A stretch of DNA of 10,618 nt, from positions 9,191-19,808 of the forward strand of contig UZAN01049133.1 in the NCBI GenBank assembly GCA_900618425.1, in the 5' to 3' direction. The notes beneath the pieces are model-generated. The model saw only the letters and a list, made by a program, of their open reading frames with translations. It did no database searches and was not told the origin of the DNA. This stretch comes from Echinostoma caproni (Eukaryota; Platyhelminthes; Trematoda; Plagiorchiida; Echinostomatidae). Position numbers and translations under genes: made by a program. The first letter of the stretch is position 1; each line of letters begins with the position of its first letter. Shown here in pieces: positions 1 through 9,548 of the stretch.

Positions 1-1910
1 GCACTGGCGAAGCTGCTAACAGTGATTGAATAAAAATGTTAAAGTGTATCTAAAGTTCAAGTGATGCATGAAATCAATATTAGACCGACCTGTCAAAATC
101 TTGATAACACCAAGCCACATTGGTAGCACAAATGGCTTTTGCAGGTGGCAAGGCTTTTCTGCGTAATAAATCTGGTGCGAGCCCACTACGGGGTAATCCT
201 CTGTCCCCTGTGAACAAGGAACTGTAAGATTGAATGGTTTTTTTCCTGACTGTTACTCTGAAAACCACAACTAGACAACCATTTGTTAATCTTTCATCTA
301 AAAACCTTGTTGTTTATCTAACACAAGGATTAACACAGGTTCACTTGAATTGGAGTCAAACAACAAACTAGGTTTAATAAGACAATCGATTTCTCGGCTA
401 CCCAATAATAATTGTATCAATTTTGAATGAGATTCTTGGGCGGTCAAGTGCTACAGGATTTTGACTTATCGCTGGGGAGAATAAATCCCATCATTGACTC
501 CCAATGTTTCCCTGCTAGGTGTGCCCAAGCAGCATCCCCGTCCCGGAAGTCGTGAATTTACGTATTCAATAAAAGTAAATTAATACATTGAAAAACAATG
601 AGCTGCCTGACTGGAGGAAAGCGTTTTAGATAGCTCAATAATATATCTCATCTGAAGTTGTTCCCTTTTATCTCGTTCTACTGTTTATTATCAATCTGTC
701 ATATACATTAAAAGTACTGGGATCTGATTGATTTCATTGTTAGATATTAAATGGGTAGCCAATATACGTTTACAAATACCCATTTGGAGATTAAAAAGAA
801 AGAATTCGTTAGTCCATGATTGCATTATTCGTTTCTGTTCTGATTGTTGATCCTTTGTCATGCGTTAATGAATTGCAAGCTTTTTTGCCCGCACCAGTTA
901 CACAACACAACCTAATAGAAGATTTTCGGTCCGTAGGATACCGGTATTCTCTGAGAGAGCAAACACCTGACATACCATTTCACCGAGAAATTCCCTGCCC
1001 TATGTACTCTGATTTGACTTCGACGCTGATCAATAATTTAAATCTAATGCATATGTTTACCGCAATGTTATATCAGACGATAGTGTTCCGCTACATCCCA
1101 CCTTGTGCGATATGCGCTGAGTTCAATAATCAGGCCTCCTGACAAGCTTGTCTATCTATGTTCGGGCTATACGGGTTCCTTTATTCATTATTCCATGTTT
1201 GACACGGAACATATAACTCGGAGGTAGCTTCTTTCAGACGTTAAGAACACAAATTGTCATTCTGCTAGCAAACTCATCGATCCAATTTTGAACGCTTGAT
1301 TTGCTTTGTTACTTGACACATTTCTACACCGGTATGCAACGGCCAACTATTGCAGTGTGCAATGAAGTGACAATCTGCCCATGAGAACACGTCAAGTTAG
1401 CCTTAGCCTGACTCGTTACTAGAGGCTTGCTGCCAATAAAAAAGCGGATCACTCAGTACCGATTGAATCATGTATAAATAATATGCCTAATTTAAAGGCA
1501 TTCACTACTCTCGTTCTCGCTTGTGAACTGGAAGGGAGCTAGCATACTATAGCTAAATTCTGAAGCTTGGAAGTTCAGAGACAATTTAACTAGAAAATAA
1601 ATCAACGGGAACATTACAGAAGGTGTACGAATAACTGACTTCATTTTGGTTCCAAACCAAATTGAATTGATCTGCAAGCAAAAATCATTACCACCACAGC
1701 GTAATGATTCTGCGCTTTGTAAGTAATACTATGATACTTTTAAATTAGTCTGATATTGTTCAGATCACTCACATGAGAACAATCACATGCAGGTGATGAA
1801 AGCAATTTCAATCTCATTTTATAACATCCACGAAATTAAAACTGATTTTTATATAAATGAAGTAAATGCTGCTAAGAGAACATAGTAGTTGAAAGGAGTA
1901 CTGTTGCTTT
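1..1910. other. no recognisable gene; AT-rich noncoding
   Basis: The sequence is AT-rich with frequent stops in all frames. The longest frame with an ATG is 816-1142 (108 codons) with a hydrophobic N-terminus (MIALFVSVLIVDPL), but no domain, splice context or codon pattern supports it. A slightly GC-richer patch lies around 480-550. No transposon ends, tRNA or other RNA gene was recognised. It could be intergenic or intronic. Confidence 0.6.
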
Positions 1911-1936
1911 TGTTGTTGATGGTGGCGGTAGTGATG
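1911..1936. repeat. degenerate TGN trinucleotide tract
   Basis: The tract reads as repeated TGT, TGA, TGG, CGG and TAG triplets, a decayed TGN microsatellite. The same frame contains stops, so it is not a coding low-complexity segment. Confidence 0.5.
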
Positions 1937-2094
1937 TCTTATTGTATCTTATTGGACTTTTGCTGTTTAATGTAAAAGTGGTACTTCTTTTTACTAGGAA
2001 AAAAACATATTATGCTCATGTAAAAGGAACGTATCGATTCTGTGATGTTCTTTATTCACAGTATTTCAGTAATGATAAAACATAGGAGTAGTAT

Positions 2095-2104
2095 AAAAAA
2101 AAAA
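2095..2104. repeat. A10 homopolymer
   Basis: This is a run of ten A. No reverse-transcriptase or SINE-like sequence was recognised to its left, so it cannot be assigned as a retroposon tail. Confidence 0.6.
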
Positions 2105-3629
2105 CAATATCACTTTTATTTGGGGATGCTTTTACCTAATCCATACCATAACACGATTCTGCATTGTTTCCCGGATTTTTCTGTTGTTTTGTAGTCTACT
2201 ACAAGTAATGCACTGATTTATCCAAGATAAACTAGTAACATGTATGCCTGCGATCAACTTAGTTTAACTAGCCCTTCAATTGAGCTTTGCTTCAACCGCT
2301 ATGATCAGGGATACTATGTGTGCTGTCGTTGCCTTCACTTTCAAAGCCGGCCACCGTTACCAGATCTTGCCCCGTCTTTTTATTTCATCATAATTCATGG
2401 AGAGTAACACCGCGATAAGGTTTGTCTACATCAGGACTATTGCGTACCTTTAATTCCAACACTGTTTACTCAGTGAGAGAAAAATACCCATAACAGTGAC
2501 TCTACAAAAGCAAAGTTAATATTATTCGTATTAACTGTAGTTTTTGCATTTAGCTCTCAAGTAAAAAAAGACCAAAATTTATTTTAACTTCTACGATGCT
2601 TAAAACTCCAATCTAGGCATAGCGGTTTGTGTCATTTGGTTTTATTTGCCGTAAATCTTTCATTGATTTTTGTTCCACTACCACGGTATCGGTATCAGAG
2701 ACAACTGTTTGCTAAACGATGGGCTGAGAAAATCGTACTCTACAGATGTTCCCGGTCACAAACAATTTGTCGTGCTTCACTGTCGTTGATTAAAGCTAAG
2801 TTTGTTCTCTACCGTCCAAATGCATTAATTTAATGTTTCTCCTTTCTGTCTTATCAAAGTAAAGATATCATCGATCCTCATGAAAATTTGATTTGAAAAA
2901 TTCTGTGTATTTATGATACTTCGCATATATGACGACCAATTAGATAAACATTTTGAGGATCAAAATTACCTAGTCACTACAAGCGCATAGAGCTGGTTAC
3001 TTTTAAGCTAACAAACTGCCTGCGATGACATATTCCGGACGGCTTCAGTGCCAACCCGGGGTGGGAAGAGGTTTGAACTTCATCAAAATAACGTTGTCTC
3101 ATTGCTAACCATATCGAAAGAGTTCGATTGAATGAAAAGTTTGTAACGTCTAAGCAGGAAAAACTGAAGAGATCTAAACTAACTGTGCATCATGCATATG
3201 TCATTTGAGAACAGTCAGAATCAACGCTTGTAGTTCTATGTACCATGTTTGATCTGATTTTACTGTACCAAAGGTGAACAAGACGCTATTCACAATACTA
3301 TATTGATTATCCCTCTGCTGTGTAAGCTTTGGTCTGAGTGCGAGCTATATGAAACGAGGTATTTCGAGGTCTGGAATGTGATTGTGAATTAGCTTTTTGA
3401 AATATACGTGACCAGTACGACCGCTTTGAACCTTGACAGAAGGTCAAATAAACGAGATAGGGTCCCAAGAAACTATCTGCTTTCCACAATACTAAGATTA
3501 CAGGCTTTGCAATATGAAATCAACATCCATTTCTGTGCGATGGTTCTCACTTGAATGAAATATTTTAGCTTTTCCAGATAAAATATTACCAAGGGTATCG
3601 TAACGGCAGTCCAAAATCGTCTTAACTGC
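2105..3629. other. no recognisable gene; AT-rich noncoding
   Basis: Only short frames of 60-70 codons occur, none with a recognisable motif. A small GC-richer patch lies at 3035-3075 (around CCAACCCGGGGTGGG) without identifiable origin. No RNA gene or repeat family was recognised. Confidence 0.6.
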
Positions 3630-3971
3630 CCAATGGAGGGTGATTTCCGGAGGTTATCTCATCTTTCGTTGCACCGAGACTATCCTGGAAAGGTCAGGTG
3701 GATGCTACATCAATTCAACCATTGGCACTATAAGGTGCTTGGACTTGGACCTTACAGAAACAAGATAAAGATGGGCTATGGTGTTCGAATAGAGCTGTCT
3801 ACACCCCATTGTCAGAATCCGGTGGGGCAATCAAATGAGCGGTGCTGCAGTTAGGCGAAGAGTTTCGGGTGATTGCGGCCCCCTAAAGGGGCAAGTGATG
3901 GATCACTAAAGATAACGTTGCTTCCGTCTTGTTTTGTCCATTTCATCACAAAGACTGCCAAGGCAGGTAGG
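3630..3971 (+). other. GC-richer block, probable transposable-element remnant left of repeat copy 1
   Basis: This block is visibly richer in G+C than its surroundings and runs without a break into repeat copy 1. A 74-codon plus-strand frame from the ATG at 3633 to TAG 3852-3854 (it contains RDYPGKVRWMLHQFNHWHY) has no domain I recognise. GCCCC and GGGGC at 3878-3892 can pair as a short hairpin. I infer that the block and repeat copy 1 form one older mobile element of about 570 bases, perhaps the 5' untranslated and promoter part of a LINE, but no second copy of this block exists in the window to prove it. Confidence 0.4.
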
Positions 3972-4202
3972 CAGAGGAAAGAAGATAAGAGCGGTCTAGC
4001 CTAGACCAGGCATGAGGGCATAAAAACCCCGATCAGATGACTTGCTCACCTAGGTCGCCTTAAGCTTCCCGGATATGGACCTCGAGGACTGTCTAATCGA
4101 TGGTTTCAGACACTGAATGATATGGCTGAGTGTCTTAAACAGTGGCGATCGTATATTGTATTCGAAATCTTAGTCTGTCTGAATGGTCGATTTTTACTAC
4201 GA
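3972..4202 (+). repeat. dispersed repeat, copy 1 (plus orientation)
   Basis: This stretch matches the reverse complement of 7815-8057. The clearest part is 4096-4152 against 7931-7875 on the other strand: 47 of 57 bases agree without gaps. Similarity continues leftward with small gaps through TCACCTAGGTCGCC and CCAGGCA. It continues rightward more weakly to about 4202. The outer limits are approximate. The copy keeps a partly paired hairpin at 4109-4134 (GACACT/AGTGTC arms) and a short stem AATC-GAT-GGTT (4095-4105) that needs one G-U pair. It does not code for anything recognisable. It could be the untranslated end of a retrotransposon, a SINE or a MITE; no terminal repeats were identified. 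Confidence 0.75.
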
Positions 4203-6024
4203 AATTGATTTCGACTTTTCTGTATTCCATCTTCTTTTTCATCACATGGGTAACCCGAAGAAGGTAGCAACAAAAATCGTCACACAAAAATGCATATTTA
4301 TAGGTAATCTAAACTGAAAATAGTAACTTAGTCGCCAAGTGTGGTGTTGAAACGTTAATTGAAATTGTACCCAAGTCATTGCTGGTCCGGTTTTATTTGT
4401 ATATGAAGAAGTGACCGTTATCCTGCCCCTTCAAAAATGATCAAGACTCCACGTAAATAAAACGTAAACAGTTAGTTTGATCGATGTCAATTCATAAAAT
4501 ATTATTTGGTTTCTGTAATGATGTTTGACAATGATGAGTTACCTACCAGAAAACGGGACGCCACTTTTATTTCAAGTTGCCTAATGTTTGATATGATTAG
4601 TGATATTATTATTAAATTAAATACCATACAGCGAGAAACACTCCATTGTCAGTCGGTTAGTTGACCAGACGTAAAATATCGCACTACTAGTTATTAAGGG
4701 GACAACAAAATGAGAAGTCGTCATGGACGCGTAAACCTTTCGGATTTCAGTAATATTCTACAGTAAAGCGGCTGTGGTTTTGTGCCGGATATGTCATCGC
4801 GGCTGGTAATGAAACGGTTGAAAACCGACAGGTCAGCTCGATAATTAGGCCTACAGCGGTTAAATTATTCGTTTCTTACAGAGACAACCGTTATCTATCA
4901 GTTGATACAACAAAATATTTCCCGATAGTTTCAGTAAATTTTACTTTGGTACATAGCTCATGTATCAGTTTGCTCTGAGTTTTATTCTAAAACGAATTTT
5001 CTAATTTTACATGATAGGATTTGATTTTTAGCACTTCGTATTATACAAAACATGAAGTGAACAAGTGATTAACAGGGAGGCATTATTCATCGTTGTACGC
5101 GGATGTGCGCGCTCGGTGATCACTTCAAACACAGAGTAATCCTCGATAGAATCCACGAGAACATGAGTAGTGTTTTCTGAATGTCCCAGTCATCGAATGA
5201 ACCACGGATTAGGCATGACTGGTGGAGTTTATAGGATAACCACTTGAAAACAAAGTAATTGTTTTCTTTATGAATAATTCCTCAAATACTTCTGAAGTTT
5301 TTATCTCGAGAACCACTGAACCTGTTGCTGCTTTCTATTAATTTTTTGCTTGAACATATATTGCAATTTTGATTATTGCATTTTTTTAACTTTAAATAGG
5401 TTATGGGAGAAAAAAATTAGTTTGAAGGGTGGGGGACATTAGTTTGAAAATTTGGTGCTTTTGATTGGCTTACAGTGTTACAAGGTCATACACAATCGAT
5501 TATCCAAATACATACGGAAAACAGCGTCATATTGGATTGGGAATACAAATCATATGATCCGTTAGCTAGACAGAATGGACAAGACGTGCACAAAGTCTAT
5601 TGCTTCGGTAGGTATCACCCCTGAATTCCTGACATGTGAGAAACTTTTCAGCGAAAAAGTTCAGCCGTGGTTGTATTACAGTTGCCGATCGTTATTGTCT
5701 TTTTGCTAGATGCTTGTGCACTTCATTCGTTGCCTGGCTATAAATGTAATAGAACGCATATGGAATACACATTTGCTGTTTATCTCTGGATTGAACAATT
5801 TCCGATTATATATCATCGATACCCACCGCTGGTTCTCCAGAAAAAACGGTAGTTAACAACAAAATGAAAACGTATTCACGTTCCATTCTTCTCCATTAGA
5901 TTTAATCATATTCTACCATTAGGAGATAACTGGTTTTCCACTTTTCATTGAATTCATAATTATACGAACAGTTTTAATGAATAACAAACGCTGTCAATCA
6001 GAGAGCCGCCGCGCACTACAAAAT
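4203..6024. other. no recognisable gene; AT-rich noncoding
   Basis: Stops are dense in every frame; the longest short frame (5667-5852) begins at GTG and has no known motif. Two similar 20-base stretches, CACTTCAAACACAGAGTAAT near 5122 and CACTTGAAAACAAAGTAATT near 5241, are about 120 bases apart but too short to call a repeat unit. Nothing else was recognised. Confidence 0.55.
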
Positions 6025-6095
6025 CCGGGGAAAAGATTGTCCACAGTGGTGGGGTTGGATCCCATAACCTCCAGGTCGACCACCAACATCAAGTA
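6025..6095 (-). repeat. tRNA-like fragment, possible SINE head
   Basis: On the minus strand, TGGG-ATCCAAC-CCCA (6064-6050) forms a four-pair stem with a seven-base loop, like a tRNA T-arm. Its B-box equivalent GGATCCAACCC (6062-6052) matches 7 of the 9 fixed positions of the GGTTCGANNCC consensus. It is preceded by GACCTGGAGGTT and followed by CCACCACTGTGGACA. That context is like tRNA-derived SINEs as I remember them from flatworms. I could not find a convincing A box or a full cloverleaf, so a functional tRNA gene is unlikely. Confidence 0.35.
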
Positions 6096-6402
6096 GGAGA
6101 TTAGAGTGCAACAAGTGACAAAGTTTTATTGGCGGTGCATTCAGATAGAAACGTCAACCTCTCACATTGCAATTAGTTTGGTGCCTGAAAAGAAAAACAG
6201 TCTCTCCACCGGGCGATGTGTTATGGTAGCCGGAAAACCAGTCAGTCACCAATTAACACAGTGCTACTGTTTGCCTTTAATCATTCGATCAATTATATAG
6301 CTTCGGTTAGCTGTGAGATACGCATTCATTTGAGACACCTGCCTTTATACACACCCAAGTGCTGTAAATAGTGGTATAGCTGAATCCCAAATTCATGGAT
6401 AC

Positions 6403-6429
6403 CTATCGGTTAGTTAAGTGAACCGATAG
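6403..6429. other. perfect 9-bp inverted repeat
   Basis: CTATCGGTT (6403-6411) and AACCGATAG (6421-6429) are exact reverse complements separated by nine bases. No T run follows and no gene ends nearby, so there is no reason to call it a terminator. It may be a chance palindrome or a relic of a small element. Confidence 0.6.
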
Positions 6430-7814
6430 CTTATAACACCGAACCTGCGGTGATGTGATAGTGAGCGATTCGTAGCGTCACATAATCAAGAAATTAAGAT
6501 GATCTCTGATAGAGTTTTTCAACTGATTTGCCACAAACACAGCTATTTTAAACAAAAACATATAGTACCCCTTTGATGTAAAGGAATTCACGGTATTCTG
6601 CAAATTGACGCATATGGAAATCTGTAGAGAAGTGTAACCAGTAAAAGAACACGGGTGTTTTTTCTGACACTAATTTGAAGAAAGATATTACGGTCTACGT
6701 GATGAACAAAATTTAGCTACTACCTCAAATGAAGGCGTTCACAAAGTAACCGAGAAACTTTGTTCGGCATTTCATGAAGTGCTTGAATAACTTTCAGATG
6801 TACTGGTAGGCTCTCACGGTTTGAACGGGTTTAAAAAAATAACCGCATAAAGTTTGAGAAGCGTACGCAGGTAATATGACGCTGTACATACACAAAATTC
6901 CGGCTGAGTTTGTTTATGATCGAGGCTGCCAATGCGGAATGTTTAGGTTATAGCAAAATATCCGTATCCACCATGTCCGCAGGTCTCCTATAGCCGAGAT
7001 TGGTCTTCATCTCAATCACTTAGTTGGTTTTCTTCTGTTGTCGTTCTTTTTTCTCTGCGAGTTTCGGTTAAGCCGATTTTTCAAGGTGTTTGTTCATTGC
7101 ACATAAACGGCAAAACTCACATCCCCATTGTGTTCGAATTCCGCCACCACTGCCTGACATTTCCCATCATGTTTTGTATGGCATCTCATTAATTGGTCAC
7201 TTCGCCCTCCCAGAAATTATATGTTTTCATTTTTACAAAAAAGGAAGAAAAAATGCAAACGCAAATGTTATTTTTCTCATCCAAGTTTATTCACATGTAT
7301 GATTTTCATTATGGTTGCGTCTTCCTTCTCTCAGTTTTGGCACTACCGTGTTTGTACGTTTATAAGCTGGCCGTTTTTCATAGCTTAAATAATTTAGCTA
7401 TGTATCTGTGGTATGCGAAGCGTACTTCATAAATCGTTTGGCGAGTGAATCTTCCCTGTTACCAAGTGTGATCTTCTTGGGATTTCTTGCAAAACAATGG
7501 TTCAGTTTACTCCATGTTTTACAAGCCTACAAAGCCTCTCTGTATCTTACCTGTCTAATTGAGCGTTCGGTTTCTTTGCTCTTCTCTAGTATTATTACTG
7601 ATAATTTTGACTTTAAGTGTGTCTTCATAGTACGGAAGATGTGATTCGCGTCAGCATCCATTCTGCACAGCTTTTACACCTTTTCGTGATCGGTGTTTGA
7701 ATTGGAACTAAAGCTTTGCTAGGGATCACATGTCCTTCTGTTTTCAACTTAAGTTGCGGTTTACAAAACCACTTGGATGAGAAATAAGAGAAAGGCAGGT
7801 AAGCTGAAATTCGA
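6430..7814. other. no recognisable gene; AT-rich noncoding
   Basis: Several plus-strand frames of 70-80 codons overlap between 7090 and 7644. They are rich in hydrophobic and aromatic residues, as expected from T-rich DNA, and resemble no family I know. A B-box-like GTGTTCGAATTCC near 7130 has no A box or paired arms around it. Confidence 0.55.
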
Positions 7815-8057
7815 GTCGAATAGAAAATAGAGGTTTTCAGTGGTCTGAGGATTCAAAAAACCCTGAGAAAATGCACGTACGCCGCTGTTTACGACACTCA
7901 GTCATATCACTGAGTGTCTATAACCATCGGTTATGATCATCCCGAGGTGTCCAGCTAGGGTGCCTAGCGAGACCTATGTGACCCAGTCCCCTGGTTAGGG
8001 ATTTCATACCTTCGTGCCAGGTCTTGGGTTTGCCATTCTTGGTTTTTTTTCACTCTC
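7815..8057 (-). repeat. dispersed repeat, copy 2 (minus orientation, strongly folded)
   Basis: This is the second copy of the family at 3972-4202, in opposite orientation about 3.6 kb away. It holds four perfect short hairpins in a row: GACACTCAGT/ACTGAGTGTC (7893-7918, 10 bp, 6-base loop), ATAACC/GGTTAT (7920-7934, 6 bp, 3-base loop), GCTAGG/CCTAGC (7954-7968, 6 bp, 3-base loop) and CCAG/CTGG (7983-7994, 4 bp). The first is partly kept in copy 1 and the second survives there with a G-U pair. Copy 2 does not show the GC-richer block that lies left of copy 1, so it is shorter on that side or that block belongs to something else. Confidence 0.75.
7893..7918. other. perfect 10-bp hairpin within repeat copy 2
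   Basis: GACACTCAGT and ACTGAGTGTC are exact reverse complements around a six-base CATATC loop. The homologous positions in copy 1 (4109-4134) keep the six outer pairs and lose the inner ones. A hairpin next to it (7920-7934) follows after one base, so the two could stack. This suggests RNA or DNA secondary structure in the ancestral element. Confidence 0.7.
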
Positions 8058-9091
8058 CTAGTCAAAAAGTATTTTTGCTTCCTGATTTTATGTGGATTTC
8101 TTCGCGCAAATCTACCCGTCTACTAGCATTCATTTCAACAGATAAGACTAGGCCTGTTGCTCAAGGAAATGTAAGCGTCTGCCCAACCCCATGTGGATGT
8201 ATTAGGTTCCTCGTTATAAACACAAATGAAACGCCTCTTTCAGGTTTGAGGATAACAATGTGCAGAGTAGTAAGATCGCATTCTAGATGCGTTTTTAATA
8301 TACAATGCACAGATCAATCTCTAAACATTTAAAAGCACAAACCAGGCTTTTTTGTTGTTCTATACAGGTGCTCACGTTGAAGGATACCATTAGAAGCGAG
8401 TTATAAGGCAGCTGCGATCAAATGATAGACTCCGCGTTGCAAGCCACGCTTCAAATTGTTTTTTTTGTGAGGATAACACTGGGGAAAATCTACTCCATTA
8501 GAACCATTGAAACAGAGGAAATGTTGAGAAAAAAGGCAATTTGTAGTGAAGGTACATGAAACGGCTGCGTGAAGTGATGGAAGGAAGCTAACAATTCGCA
8601 ATGTTCTGGGAGAGATAGGGGCTGACAGACCAGTTCATGCAGTTGTCAAAGGCGTTTGGCTATCTACGGTGCACGGTGGGTAAGACTTATTCAACAAAAG
8701 CTTCAAAGAAAGCTTGGCTATCTGAGAGGATTTCCAGAAAAGTTCAGAACAAAAAGCCATATCTAATCCAGAGGTTTTGATTGCGTAACATAGTGACTAT
8801 TGTTTCTCCTAAATTTTCGTCTTGATATGATTTTTACCCACAGTGAATATTGTGGTTCCCTAGTTTTATTTACGTATTTTTTGTTGTACAGACATATCAA
8901 CAACTTACACGATTCGGAACTATTCCAATGTCTCGTTACTTTCCTTTAGTTACTTTGAACGGCACGTGTTGATCTTTTATTTTGATTTAGTCTAACACGA
9001 CCGTTTTCTGTCAGCTGCAATGCTCGTTTGAAGTTTATTTTTTTACTTTCATCCCTAGTATGGCTAATCGTTTCAAACTAGACACAGTAAA
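8058..9091. other. no recognisable gene; AT-rich noncoding
   Basis: The plus-strand frame starting at TTG 8024 and ending near 8332 begins inside repeat copy 2 and shows a CPTPCGC cluster, but it has no supported start or splice pattern. A minus-strand frame at 8401-8601 is unremarkable. TTGGCTATCT occurs twice around 8655-8720, probably by chance. No RNA gene or known repeat was seen. Confidence 0.55.
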
Positions 9092-9114
9092 CATCATCAT
9101 CATCATCATTTTTT
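9092..9114. repeat. (CAT)6-T5, candidate LINE tail on the minus strand
   Basis: Six perfect CAT units are followed by five T. Read on the minus strand this is A5 then (ATG)6, which resembles the short tandem tails of non-LTR elements. Read on the plus strand, the T run followed by CAG (9115-9117) instead resembles a polypyrimidine tract and 3' splice site. The sequence alone does not decide between the two readings. Confidence 0.75.
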
Positions 9115-9303
9115 CAGATTGTAGATACCCCGATTGTGGATACATGGTCTGCCGATCAAAATAGGACAGTGAGCTTTAGTTGTTTGGTTTTGGGGATACT
9201 CACTATTGGATTGATTGCTGACGTCAGTGCTTGGCTTGTTTCAGTTCGGATGGGGGCCTTGTTTTTCTGGTTTACTAGTTTCGCTGGATTTACTGAAGGA
9301 CTG

Positions 9304-9319
9304 ATATATATATATATAT
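9304..9319. repeat. (AT)8 microsatellite, candidate LINE tail
   Basis: A perfect run of eight AT units lies in the presumed 3' untranslated region of the minus-strand LINE. On the minus strand it comes shortly after a GATAAA hexamer, a known variant polyadenylation signal. It may therefore be the terminal repeat of the element, or an unrelated microsatellite. Confidence 0.8.
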
Positions 9320-9415
9320 GTATTGGAGAAATAAATATTTATCAATCTCTCGAGCGGATGAGCGCATCTTTTTTGGCGGATATCCCAGGTCCGCAGTGTT
9401 ACGTTCAACTATGTT

Positions 9416-9430
9416 GTCAAGTCAAGTCAA
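9416..9430. repeat. (GTCAA)3 pentanucleotide repeat
   Basis: Three perfect GTCAA units lie within the presumed 3' untranslated region of the LINE. No function is apparent. Length variation between copies of the element would be expected here. Confidence 0.75.
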
Positions 9431-9548
9431 GAAGCGGCTTTAATTCTCCTATAGGGGATGAACATTCAGCTACTACACAATCACTCTGCTTTGGAAATTA
9501 CATGGTAACAAAACGTATGATGATACGTTACATATACAAAAAGCCAAT

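Noticed and set aside
816..1142. 108-codon ATG frame with a signal-peptide-like start
   Set aside because: No domain, no supporting splice or promoter context, and a length expected by chance in a window this size.
3633..3854. 74-codon open frame in the GC-richer block
   Set aside because: It lies next to a noncoding repeat and has no recognisable domain; kept only as part of a probable element remnant.
7125..7155. Second tRNA B-box-like motif (GTGTTCGAATTCC)
   Set aside because: No paired T-stem, A box or tRNA-like surroundings; the match is limited to about a dozen bases.
7090..7644. Three overlapping 70-80 codon plus-strand frames
   Set aside because: They are hydrophobic because the strand is T-rich; they lie in conflicting frames with no motif.
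8024..8332. Open frame with a CPTPCGC cysteine cluster
   Set aside because: It starts at TTG inside repeat copy 2, and I recognise no family or splice sites that would make it an exon.
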